Shown here piece after piece: positions 35,646-44,251 of a stretch of DNA of 64,000 nt. Below the pieces are notes generated by a model that had not been told where the DNA came from, searched no databases, and saw only the letters and a program-made list of their open reading frames with translations. How positions within the stretch are numbered: position 1 is the stretch's first letter; every line of letters starts with the position of its first letter. Location: NCBI GenBank assembly GCA_020060465.1, contig JAGVAD010000026.1:62001-126000 (forward strand), written 5' to 3'. The stretch is from Anaerolineales bacterium (GTDB taxonomy: Bacteria > Chloroflexota > Anaerolineae > Anaerolineales > UBA4823). A program made the translations under genes and the position numbers.

Positions 35646-36659
35646 TCAGCGGCGCCTCTGACGCCAGTATCGCGCGCTTTTCCAGAGCAGGATACCGGCA
35701 GTCACGCCCCCGATCAGCAAGAACAGCCGCTCTGCCAGCCACAACCCAGACCATACTGATCTGCGCCAGCCGTCCACCTGAGCGCGACTGGCCTGGGGCA
35801 GTAAAAGCGGCGCATCCCAGACAAAATTCTCCAATCGCTCCAAAAAGCCCTGCTGCACGCAGCCTTCCAGGCTGAAAATATACAAATCGCTGCACCAATG
35901 CCAGGCCAGCCGCAGATCGCGCGCCAACTCCTCCCAGCTCAGTGGAGCCGGTTTGGGGATGCCGGGCGCTTCCACACCGCCGCCAGTGATGCCCAACGCG
36001 ATGGCCTGAGCTTCCGGCGCATAACTGGCTAAAATGCCCGCCCCATGCGGGCGGAAGAAGCTGGTATAGATCATCCAGACTTCGCGGTCCACGCGCAAAT
36101 CTACCAGGCCGGTCAGACGTTGCAGCAGCGTGGTATGCGCATGGCGCTCATCGGCAATAAAGGGGAATTGATAAGCCTCTGCTAAATAACCATCCGCGTG
36201 TATGCGGGCGACTAACTGGCAGTATAACTGACGCGCTCGCTGCACTCGACGGTTCCAAAATAAGCGGCCCAGCCATCTCGGAATCTGGCGCGGCCAATTG
36301 CGCGCCAACGCAGAGAACTCGCGGATGTCTGGTTCGATATCCAGGCCAACGCCTGCCCATTTCAGACCTTCACTCTCCGTCCATGCCTTGAAGCGATCAT
36401 AAAAGGCAAGCGCCTGCGGCGCATTGGCGACATTGAACCAATATCCCTGTTCCTTTGGGAGCAGCAACCAGGCAATGACTGGAATGCCAGCCTGGTTTAA
36501 ACGACGCACACATGCTGCGCGCTGCGGACTGAGATCCAATAGCCCCAAACTGACCGCAGCGTTCAAGGCAGACAGGCGCGCCAAAATCTGTTCCGTTAGA
36601 AGCGCTTGCAAAGGTTCTGCTTCCAGCTCGCAAAAAAAGGTCAGTCGCGGCGAGAGCAT
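35646..36659 (-). CDS. Membrane-anchored protein of unknown function
   Basis: A 337-residue protein not assigned to a family here. The ATG at 36659 follows GGAG by eight bases; a Met at 36677 has no ribosome site. GIPVIAWLLLPK, WAGVGLDIEPDI and GYLAEAYQFPFI look like strands of a TIM barrel, with Asp and Glu in LDIEPD where glycoside hydrolases carry catalytic acids. A single C-terminal helix (about 305-325) followed by RRR suggests anchoring. It ends 45 bases before pncB begins. Confidence 0.7.
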   Translation of the reverse strand: MLSPRLTFFCELEAEPLQALLTEQILARLSALNAAVSLGLLDLSPQRAACVRRLNQAGIPVIAWLLLPKEQGYWFNVANAPQALAFYDRFKAWTESEGLKWAGVGLDIEPDIREFSALARNWPRQIPRWLGRLFWNRRVQRARQLYCQLVARIHADGYLAEAYQFPFIADERHAHTTLLQRLTGLVDLRVDREVWMIYTSFFRPHGAGILASYAPEAQAIALGITGGGVEAPGIPKPAPLSWEELARDLRLAWHWCSDLYIFSLEGCVQQGFLERLENFVWDAPLLLPQASRAQVDGWRRSVWSGLWLAERLFLLIGGVTAGILLWKSARYWRQRRR

Positions 36660-36775
36660 GGGATTATCTCCGTTCATTTTTTAAACAGGCCTGTGCGATC
36701 ATCGGGGCAATTCACCCGCTTAAATGATTTTATCACGCTCACACAGGTTTCCTGAATAGCGTCGGTGAGGCTTTT

Positions 36776-36787
36776 CGGGAATTCCCG
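36776..36787. repeat. 12-base palindrome in an otherwise gene-free gap
   Basis: CGGGAATTCCCG is a perfect palindrome in the 263-base gap between two divergent genes. Just after it, AAGCCTGTCGAAGGGTA and GCATGCTTCAACGAGCTC look like worn copies of the widespread CTTCGACAAGCTC intergenic repeat. It might be an operator; no promoter element is placed beside it. Confidence 0.35.
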
Positions 36788-36909
36788 TCATATCACGCGT
36801 CCAAAGCCTGTCGAAGGGTATGTGCGAACTCTTTATTAACGGGCATGCTTCAACGAGCTCAACACACCAAACAAAGTAATTCCCAATGAACTGTCGGTAA
36901 AATTACAGG

Positions 36910-36915
36910 TAAAAT
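36910..36915 (+). promoter_or_regulatory. TAAAAT box of the ParB-like/UspA fusion gene
   Basis: GGTAAAAT, with the ATG seven bases downstream and no Shine-Dalgarno sequence between. Consistent with leaderless transcription. Confidence 0.5.
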
Positions 36916-36922
36916 AATATTT

Positions 36923-38665
36923 ATGTTCACTGAACCGACACAAGAAGATCTCAGCACAGCCATCAGCGATTTTCATCGCGCTCGCAATCGGGGGCAATTG
37001 AAGGCTTTATTCTCGCGGTTAACCGGCGCATCCGATCGCTTGCTTTCGTATGACGATGTCCGCCAGATGCTGCGGTTGCAGGGTGGCATTGAGCGCGGCG
37101 TGCAGGACATTCCTTTAGACGCGATTGTTGGCAGTGTGGGGCGCTACAGCGATTTTACGCGCGATTTTTTGCCGCTGCATGAGGCGACCCAAGAACGTTG
37201 GGTGCGGGTGAAGGCTGCCGCTTCCGGGCTGGCTGGTTTGCCGCCAATCGAAGTCTATAAGATTGGCAATGCCTATTTTGTAAAAGACGGCAATCATCGC
37301 GTTTCTGTCGCCCGTCAGCTCGGCGCGCACCATATCCAGGCGTATGTCACCGAAGTGCAAAGCCGCGTGCCGCTGGACCCGAATGTTAAACCCGATGACC
37401 TGATCTTGATTTCGGAATACAACCAATTTCTCGAACGAACCCATCTGGATCAGTTACGGCCTGATGCAGACCTGCGAGTAACCGCGCCTGGCCAATACCC
37501 TGTCTTGCTGGAACACATTGACGTGCACCGTTATTATATGGGGCTGGATTTCCAACGCGATATTTCTTACGAAGAAGCAGTAACGCATTGGTACGACACG
37601 GTGTACCTGCCGATTGTCGAATTTATCCGCCAGCAGGGTATCTTGCGTCGTTTCCCTGACCGCACCGAAACCGATCTGTACTTGTGGATCGCCGAGCACC
37701 GCGCGGAGTTGGAGGAAGAGTTGGGGCATCCTGTGCGTCCAGAACACGTCGCCGGTCATCTGGTCGAAGAACACAGCCAGGCGCTGGAGAATTTCCTCGG
37801 TCGCCTGGGGAACCGTCTATTGGAAATCATTGCACCGGATAAGCTGGAAAGCGGACCACGGGCCGGGCAATGGCGCAGCCGGGCGCTGGCTGGGCGCTCA
37901 GATAACCGCTTGTTCCTTGACTTGTTAACGCCTTTGAACGGCAAAGAAGACGGTTGGTGCGCGCTTGAGCAAGCGATTGTGGTTGCCAGGCGCGAGGGAT
38001 CGAACATTTACGGTTTGCATGTGCGGCGCGATGAGGATGAAGATGATTCAGAGATGCAAGCGATCCGCGCCGAATTTGATCGGCGCTGCGAGAATTCCGG
38101 CGTCAACGGGAGAATGGTCTTTTCCACTGGCGAAATCGTCGAAGAGACCTGTTCACATGCCGCGGTGACGGATCTGGTGATCGTGAATCTGAGCTACCCA
38201 CCCGCAGCGCAACCTCTGGCTCGATTGGCTTCGGGTTTTCACGACCTGATCCAACGCTGCCCGCGCCCTGTGCTGGCAACGCCTCAAACTGTGTCGCCGT
38301 TGAACCGCGCCCTCCTGGCTTTTGACGGAAGCCCCAAAGCCCGGGAAGCGCTTTTCCTCGCCACTTATCTGGCCGGGCAATGGCATATTCCGCTGGATGT
38401 GATCACCGTCTCGGAAGATGACCGTTCTGGTCAAGAGACCCTGGAAAACGCCCGTCAGTACCTGGAAGAACATAATGTTAAAGCAGGCTATCATCTCAAA
38501 ACCGGCGTAGTCAGCCAGGCGCTGCTGGAACTGGCGCAAGAATTGAACAGCGATTTGATTGTCATGGGTGGTTATGGACTCAGCCCGGTGTTGGAGGTTG
38601 TGCTGGGCAGCACAGTCAATGATGTGCTACGCGAGAGCGAAAAGCCAATTCTGATTTGCCGCTAG
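36923..38665 (+). CDS. ParB-like N-terminal domain fused to two UspA domains
   Basis: A 580-residue protein. Residues about 60-146 resemble the ParB/sulfiredoxin-like fold: IPLDAIVGSVGR and VKDGNHRVSVARQLG (120-134). A middle helical region (150-310) is of unknown type. Two universal-stress-protein domains follow (about 335-460 and 462-580). Only the last carries the ATP-binding signature, GGYGLSPVLEVVLGSTVNDVL; the first lacks it. No HTH or nuclease motif is visible. The combination suggests nucleotide-dependent control of an unknown process. Confidence 0.8.
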   Translation: MFTEPTQEDLSTAISDFHRARNRGQLKALFSRLTGASDRLLSYDDVRQMLRLQGGIERGVQDIPLDAIVGSVGRYSDFTRDFLPLHEATQERWVRVKAAASGLAGLPPIEVYKIGNAYFVKDGNHRVSVARQLGAHHIQAYVTEVQSRVPLDPNVKPDDLILISEYNQFLERTHLDQLRPDADLRVTAPGQYPVLLEHIDVHRYYMGLDFQRDISYEEAVTHWYDTVYLPIVEFIRQQGILRRFPDRTETDLYLWIAEHRAELEEELGHPVRPEHVAGHLVEEHSQALENFLGRLGNRLLEIIAPDKLESGPRAGQWRSRALAGRSDNRLFLDLLTPLNGKEDGWCALEQAIVVARREGSNIYGLHVRRDEDEDDSEMQAIRAEFDRRCENSGVNGRMVFSTGEIVEETCSHAAVTDLVIVNLSYPPAAQPLARLASGFHDLIQRCPRPVLATPQTVSPLNRALLAFDGSPKAREALFLATYLAGQWHIPLDVITVSEDDRSGQETLENARQYLEEHNVKAGYHLKTGVVSQALLELAQELNSDLIVMGGYGLSPVLEVVLGSTVNDVLRESEKPILICR

Positions 38666-38674
38666 CGCCCGTTG

Positions 38675-39304
38675 TCAGCAGCAATCGAATTCCACCTCTT
38701 TAAACCCATAAGCATTGATTACCTGCGTGGCGCCAAGCATACTTTTGGTTGGATGATTCGGGTTGTAAATGTGAATATGTCCATGAAAGTGATACGTCGG
38801 TCGAAAGACTACATCCAACCAGCGAAATGCATCCACGCCGCGGTGGGTATAATCATCTCCTTCATGCACACCGGCAGGCGGGGCGTGGGTGACGAAGATG
38901 TCCAGGTAGCGACCATACTGCATGCGATTGAGCATCAAGCGCGGGACGAGTTGCAATACATGCTGCCACATTTCCGCCTGCGAATATTGAAACGGCCCGG
39001 GGCGATAGCGCGCGCTGCCTTCTACACCGGCGATAAGCAAACCACGATACTGTACTACTCGGCGATGTAGATCAATGCAACCATGCGGAGCAGTGCGCTG
39101 CCCGGCGGTGCTATATTCGATCACTGCATCATGGTTGCCGCGCACAAAGAACAATGGAGCATCCAGGGCGTTATAGACATATTCCAGATAGTAATACGCC
39201 AGGTCGCCGCATGCCAGAATGAGATCCACCCCATGAAACCGAGCTCGCACTTGCGAGCTATAGATGTAAGTTACCAGGGTGTCGCTCAGGGAGAGAATTC
39301 TCAT
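38675..39304 (-). CDS. Metallophosphoesterase with altered motif I
   Basis: A 209-residue calcineurin-like phosphoesterase. GDLAYYY, GNHD, THAPPAG and HGHIH are the usual metal-binding motifs II-V. Motif I, normally D-x-H (SDxH), reads LSLSDTLVTYIYS, so the His is replaced by Leu. The enzyme may bind one metal differently or use a nearby residue; the rest looks active. The substrate is unknown. It converges with the UspA fusion gene. Confidence 0.85.
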   Translation of the reverse strand: MRILSLSDTLVTYIYSSQVRARFHGVDLILACGDLAYYYLEYVYNALDAPLFFVRGNHDAVIEYSTAGQRTAPHGCIDLHRRVVQYRGLLIAGVEGSARYRPGPFQYSQAEMWQHVLQLVPRLMLNRMQYGRYLDIFVTHAPPAGVHEGDDYTHRGVDAFRWLDVVFRPTYHFHGHIHIYNPNHPTKSMLGATQVINAYGFKEVEFDCC

Positions 39305-39460
39305 GGGATAATGTTATCGTGGGAAAAAGTAGCAAGCGATCTTTTTCTTTTGAGCAGCAACGGTAGTATAGTGTAGAAGAGAGGGCGAGTCAAGCGAGCC
39401 GATGATTGGGACGGCCTTCTCATAGATCCTTGGCAGAATGGCGTGTCTGAGATGCAAGGC

Positions 39461-39490
39461 TTGACAGTCCATGACGCGGCGTGTTACAAT
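39461..39490 (+). promoter_or_regulatory. Sigma-70-type promoter of the phasin operon
   Basis: TTGACA (39461-39466), 18-base spacer, TACAAT (39485-39490). It is the best -35/-10 pair on the plus strand in this window. It would give a leader of about 70 bases before the phasin ATG. Confidence 0.7.
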
Positions 39491-39568
39491 CAATTTTGAC
39501 GCGGTGCGTTATGAACTTCCTGGGTTCTTCTCTATTTTCTGGAACCATTCGAGCGAACAGGAGAGAAT

Positions 39569-39946
39569 ATGATGGTTACGAAAACAAAAGCGAACGAGAC
39601 CGTTGAACAACCAAATGACAAAGAAGAGCAAAATTACCTTCTTGAGGCGGCACGCAAAGTCTTGCTGGCCGGCATTGGCGCATTTGCTTTAGCGCAAGAA
39701 GAGGTGGAGGAGTTTATCAACCGCCTGATCGAGCGCGGCGAAATCGCTGAAAAAGATGGGCGCAAGCTGCTGCGCGAAATTATGGACAAGCGCAAGAAAC
39801 AAGCCGAGAGAGCGGAGGATGAGCTGACCCGACGTGTGGAGAATGTCCTGGAGCGTATGAGCGTCCCCACCAAAGCCGACATTGAGGCGTTAGGCGAGAA
39901 GATCTCTGAGTTAGCCAAGAAGGTGGACGAACTGAAGAAAGCCTGA
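39569..39946 (+). CDS. Phasin-family protein
   Basis: A 125-residue amphipathic, mostly helical protein. A hydrophobic patch LLAGIGAFALAQEEVEEFINRLIERGE (in parts around 30-55) and a C-terminal coiled coil (90-124) are typical of PhaI/PhaF-type phasins that coat polyhydroxyalkanoate granules. GGAGAG precedes two tandem ATGs; the first is used. It is followed three bases later by a PhaR-like gene. No PHA synthase gene is in the window, so a granule role is inferred. Confidence 0.8.
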   Translation: MMVTKTKANETVEQPNDKEEQNYLLEAARKVLLAGIGAFALAQEEVEEFINRLIERGEIAEKDGRKLLREIMDKRKKQAERAEDELTRRVENVLERMSVPTKADIEALGEKISELAKKVDELKKA

Positions 39947-39949
39947 TCA

Positions 39950-40516
39950 GTGATCATCATTAAGCGTTATCCTAACCGCAAGCTCTATAATACCGAGGCG
40001 AAGCAATATATCACACTGGAAGGCATCGCCGATCTGATTCGCCAGGGGATCGAAATCCAGGTGATTGACCATACAAGCGGCGAGGATCTAACCGCTTTGA
40101 CCCTCACACAAATCATCCTGGAGCAAGAGAAAAGGCAAAGCGGTTTGTTGACTAACTCTTTCCTGATGGGGTTGATTCGCGCCGGCGGCGATCGGTTATC
40201 TGCTCTCCACCGAAGCCTGCATTCCCCCCTCCAATTCTGGCGGCAGTTCGATGATGAAATCAAGCGACGCGTTCAGGCGCTGGTGCAGCAGGGCGATCTG
40301 TCTGATAAAGAGGGCAAAACCCTGCTAGAAAAGCTCATCCAACAAGGTCTCCGTTCAACACGCGAAAGCCAAATAATTACAGAGGAAGAATTGGAGCGAT
40401 ACCTGAAGCAGCGCCAAGCGCCAACCCAAGAGGATATTCGCAAACTGCACCAACAATTGGATGAACTGAGCATAAAGATTGACCAGATACGCGAAAGAGG
40501 TGATCATGAAAAATAA
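39950..40516 (+). CDS. phaR: PhaR-like regulator with PHB/PHA accumulation domain
   Basis: A 188-residue protein with GTG start. IKRYPNRKLYNTEAKQYITL (4-23) is a strong match to the PHB_acc_N DNA-binding domain, followed by VIDHTSGEDLTALTLTQIILE. The C-terminal part is a coiled coil. PhaR represses phasin genes and binds granules in other bacteria. It is co-transcribed with the phasin, and its last codons overlap the start of the peptidase gene by 11 bases. Confidence 0.88.
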   Translation: MIIIKRYPNRKLYNTEAKQYITLEGIADLIRQGIEIQVIDHTSGEDLTALTLTQIILEQEKRQSGLLTNSFLMGLIRAGGDRLSALHRSLHSPLQFWRQFDDEIKRRVQALVQQGDLSDKEGKTLLEKLIQQGLRSTRESQIITEEELERYLKQRQAPTQEDIRKLHQQLDELSIKIDQIRERGDHEK

Positions 40517-42545
40517 CCACGCTGCCTGGATCGTTGTAGTCCTGCTATCGGCGTTTTTCGTCCTCCCTGCTTGTCGGGTGTTTAATCCTGCGCCGCCCGC
40601 GTCGTCTGCCTCGCCCAGCGCGCCGCCCGCGCCAACAATCACCATTCCTGCCAGCGTCACCTTACAGCCCCACACTCCCGATACAGATGAGCCGGTTTAT
40701 ATCAGCGGCGAAATCCCCTATACCTCGCCCTTTTTCCTCAGCACCACCGCCGAACCTTTTGTCATGTTGGAAGATCAGGCTGGCTTTGTACGCCGCGACC
40801 GCGAATTTCAATTCAGCCTCCCTTCCCAGATCATTGGCCCGGTGCACATTGACAACGATCAAAAGCTGAGTTTTTCTTTGTCGTTGCCGATGATCCCTCA
40901 AGCAACATATCTGGATGTGGATAACGACGGCGAAGAAGACACAGGTTTGCAAATCTTCGCCGTAGCGTATTGGTCGAATACCTGGGGCGACCCTTTTCTG
41001 GAACGACGCGATGGCACAGGCTGGTCGAATGCCTATGCGTCAACCATCACCGACCCTGAGAATGATTATGAAATCACTGGCGGAACGCTGGTCATCTGGT
41101 CGCCGGATGACAAACAAGGTTTTCCGACCGATTTTGGCGAGGACGGCAAACTCTTCACCGCCGATGACCCAACAGCCCTCGTACCCCCTGGTTACAGCCT
41201 GGTTGATCTGAACGAAAAGCCCTTCCGCATCTACAAAGAATCACGCCCGGTTCTAACTTTAATAGAAGGCGCTACGGCGGTCAACGACTACTCCGCTATG
41301 GATTATGGTCAAGCCTTCAGCGCCCTGTTTGACAAAGCCTCGCAAGAATATCCCTTCACCGATCTGAAACGCATCCAGTGGGCAGAACTACGAGAAAGAT
41401 ACCTTCCCATGGCGGAGAAAGTGCGCAGCCAGCAAGATTTTTACAACCTGCTCCGTCAATTCACACTGGAAATCCCCGATGGTCATGTAGGTCTATCGCT
41501 CGAACAGCAAGCTTTCTATAGCGAATACGGCGGCGGCTTTGGGCTGGTTCTGGCAGAACTCAGCGATGGTCGAATCATCGCTAAAGAGGTTTTGCCTGAT
41601 CTTCCGGCGGCAAGAGCAGGAATTCAAGCCGGGGCGGAGATTCTGACTTGGGCTGGAAAACCCGTGGCTGAAACCCTCCAAAGCGTCGCGCCGGGTTTTG
41701 CACCCTATTCCAGCCAACATGCTTTGCGGTTAGCGAAGGTCAACTTCCTGACACGTGTCCAGCCGGGCAGCCGTTACGACGTGCAATTTAAAAACCCTGG
41801 CGATACCAGCGTTAAAAGCGTGCAATTGACGGCGGCAAATGAATACGACTCTCTGTTCAAGACCATCCCCAGCTTCAATGAAGACAAAATGAGCTTGCCC
41901 ATTGAAGCCTATACCCTGCCGGATACGAACCTGGGCTATATTCGCATCAGCACCTTTCAGGACGATCAGAACCTGATGGCGCGTTTGTGGGATCGTTATA
42001 TCCAAAACATGCTGGAGAATGATGTTCCCGGCGTCATCATTGACATTCGCGCCAACTCCGGTGGTTCGCTGGGCATGGCGATGGATTTTGCCGGCTATTT
42101 CTTCAAGGAAGAAATCACGCTCTATCAGAACTATTATTACAACCAAAACAGCGGTCAATTCGAATCGACCGGATACCCCACCCGCATTCGCCCTGCCCCT
42201 CATTACTATGGCGGAGTTGTTGCTATCCTTGTGGGTCCCGATTGCGTTAGCGCCTGCGAAGGGTTTGCATACGCCATGCAACATAACGGGCGAGCGACCA
42301 TTGTGGGGCATTACCCAACTGCGGGCGCGTTTGGCGAAGTTGGCCAGGGGCAGTACAAACTGCCCGGCGATCTCACCATGCAATTCCCCACCGGACGTTC
42401 GGTGACGCCCGATGGGGAAATTGTGATCGAAGGCAGCGGCGTAGCGCCGGATATCGTTGTTCCTGTAACAGAAGACAGCGCCCTGGGACGGGTGGACGCT
42501 GTTCTTCAGGCGGCTATGGATGCATTGCTAAAAGAACTGCGCTAA
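40506..42545 (+). CDS. S41-family peptidase, lipoprotein
   Basis: A 679-residue secreted protein. ATG 40506 after GAGGTG gives a signal peptide ending in the lipobox LPAC (Cys23). A Pro/Ala/Ser linker follows, then a beta-rich N-terminal domain, a helical S41 segment (about 265-340), a PDZ-like part (RAGIQAGAEILTWAGKPV) and the catalytic core with DIRANSGGSLG and CVSACEGFAYAM (Ser nucleophile). The Lys of CtpA-type enzymes (FGKG) reads FGEV here, so it may be a tricorn-like type with a different base, or weakly active. Confidence 0.85.
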   Translation: MKNNHAAWIVVVLLSAFFVLPACRVFNPAPPASSASPSAPPAPTITIPASVTLQPHTPDTDEPVYISGEIPYTSPFFLSTTAEPFVMLEDQAGFVRRDREFQFSLPSQIIGPVHIDNDQKLSFSLSLPMIPQATYLDVDNDGEEDTGLQIFAVAYWSNTWGDPFLERRDGTGWSNAYASTITDPENDYEITGGTLVIWSPDDKQGFPTDFGEDGKLFTADDPTALVPPGYSLVDLNEKPFRIYKESRPVLTLIEGATAVNDYSAMDYGQAFSALFDKASQEYPFTDLKRIQWAELRERYLPMAEKVRSQQDFYNLLRQFTLEIPDGHVGLSLEQQAFYSEYGGGFGLVLAELSDGRIIAKEVLPDLPAARAGIQAGAEILTWAGKPVAETLQSVAPGFAPYSSQHALRLAKVNFLTRVQPGSRYDVQFKNPGDTSVKSVQLTAANEYDSLFKTIPSFNEDKMSLPIEAYTLPDTNLGYIRISTFQDDQNLMARLWDRYIQNMLENDVPGVIIDIRANSGGSLGMAMDFAGYFFKEEITLYQNYYYNQNSGQFESTGYPTRIRPAPHYYGGVVAILVGPDCVSACEGFAYAMQHNGRATIVGHYPTAGAFGEVGQGQYKLPGDLTMQFPTGRSVTPDGEIVIEGSGVAPDIVVPVTEDSALGRVDAVLQAAMDALLKELR

Positions 42546-42569
42546 CTAACAGTGTCTGGCAAAGCTGAA

Positions 42570-44141
42570 TCATGGCGCCCATTCGACATAAACCGGCATG
42601 GCGCCGATGGTCAATTCCACCAGCGGCGGCAGCGCATTCCCCAGGGCATCGTAGATCGAAACCGGAACGGAGGGCAGTTGAATCACGCGACTCTGTCCAT
42701 CCAGCGTGACCAGCAGCCACATCTTCTGACCTTCACGAGTGAACTCGTAGCCCAACACGCTGGGGTATTCTGTAATTTGTCGGCTAAAAACCGCCCCCGA
42801 CAGGCGCATAGCGGATTGTCGGAATGCCTCGTAAGCAGGGTACGGCTCATGTCGCGGTCCCACCAGGGCGGTGCCGCGCCAGCCTTTCAAGCTATACCAG
42901 ACGCTGCCGCTCAATCCTTCTGCCAGGGCGGCGGCGTTGGTCAGAGCGACGTAAGCCGCCTTGGTGCGGTGGAAATCTGCTCCCTGGCACATTGCTTCAG
43001 CGCCCGTCCGCCCGCATAGCAAGCCAGCCTCCGTGTTGACCAGGAATTTGTCTGGAACGCCGTAAGAAGTCAGCACTGCATGCAGGAAACGCGCTTTGGC
43101 GCTCACCACAGGTCCCAACGTATCCGAAGTGCTGTTCCAGTTGGAATTTCCATAGCGGTCAGGTCCGGCGTAGTAATCGTATGCGTGGAAGCTGACGCCG
43201 TCAAAAAATTCACCGCCGCCGTTTCGCAGGATGCCTTCCAAATAACGAGAAGGGGTGCAATTTTTACCTGTTGGCGGATTCAAAGGGTCGCAATCCAGCA
43301 GAAGCCCACCCACCAGAATCTTTACATTGGGGTTTGCAGCTCGGATGCGCGGCGCTACTTGTTTCAGCATATCGGCGTAGATGCTACCGCCGTACTGCGG
43401 ATCGCTGGCTACACCCCAACAGCCGAATGGGTTATCTGGAGGCACCAGCGCCGGGTCAACATCGGGTTCATTGCCCAGTTCCCAATACTCGACCTGATAG
43501 GGCGGCGCGCTGTAGCGCAACACAGCCTCATAGACAAATTGCGCAAAGGCGGCAAGCTTATCCACCTTCACTGCGCCGCAACGCATCCCAGGTACAGCCT
43601 GCGCCCAGGCGGGTGTGGTGCGCACTACGAGGATCGTTTTCGCCCCCCACGCGGCAGCCGTGCGCAGTTGCTGCTCCAGGGCATTCGCCGCCGCCCAGTT
43701 ACGAGCTCCTTCTGTTGGCTCAATATCTGCCCAATTCAAGGCGTTGACGCGAACCCAGTGCGCGCCAGCTTGCAGAGCGACCTCCAAATCTCGCGTGGAC
43801 ATTACATTTAGTTCCATGCCAGCGTCAAAGGGTGGCAAATCCACTGCGACGCCTGGCAAGGTCGGAGTAGCGATAGGCACGGTCGGCGCTTCAGGTACAG
43901 GCGTTTCCTCGCCCTCTGGAGGCTCAACAGAAGCCAGCGCTTCGCCAGTTGGCGTCTCCTCTACCGTTTGGGTGAGGGAGGGCGCTTCGGTTTCATTCTC
44001 CGCCGACGATGTAGCCTCTATCAAAGTCGCGAGAGCCCTTTGGGGATTGGTGGTCGGCGTTGCGGGCGATTTCCACACAAGGTTACAACCAACTAATCCG
44101 GCTAATAAGAGAACCGATAGTAGGGTTTTTATAACGCGCAT
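42570..44141 (-). CDS. Lipoprotein glycoside hydrolase of clan GH-A (GH39-like)
   Basis: A 523-residue lipoprotein with AAGGAGG six bases before its ATG. The signal peptide ends LVGC (Cys19), followed by a Ser/Thr/Pro/Glu linker to about 100. The TIM barrel carries GNEPD (Glu225, acid/base) and LVNTEAG (Glu371, nucleophile). A small beta domain ends the protein. The substrate may be a xyloside or related glycan. It is the last gene of the minus-strand glycan region. Confidence 0.85.
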   Translation of the reverse strand: MRVIKTLLSVLLLAGLVGCNLVWKSPATPTTNPQRALATLIEATSSAENETEAPSLTQTVEETPTGEALASVEPPEGEETPVPEAPTVPIATPTLPGVAVDLPPFDAGMELNVMSTRDLEVALQAGAHWVRVNALNWADIEPTEGARNWAAANALEQQLRTAAAWGAKTILVVRTTPAWAQAVPGMRCGAVKVDKLAAFAQFVYEAVLRYSAPPYQVEYWELGNEPDVDPALVPPDNPFGCWGVASDPQYGGSIYADMLKQVAPRIRAANPNVKILVGGLLLDCDPLNPPTGKNCTPSRYLEGILRNGGGEFFDGVSFHAYDYYAGPDRYGNSNWNSTSDTLGPVVSAKARFLHAVLTSYGVPDKFLVNTEAGLLCGRTGAEAMCQGADFHRTKAAYVALTNAAALAEGLSGSVWYSLKGWRGTALVGPRHEPYPAYEAFRQSAMRLSGAVFSRQITEYPSVLGYEFTREGQKMWLLVTLDGQSRVIQLPSVPVSIYDALGNALPPLVELTIGAMPVYVEWAP

Positions 44142-44251
44142 GATGAGACCTCCTTACAAACGCTTAAAATATGCTATTTCACGCCAAGCCTCAACGCTGC
44201 GAAACGATAAATGACCCGCCCAACACGTACCTAACAGTAAAAGCGCAATGT

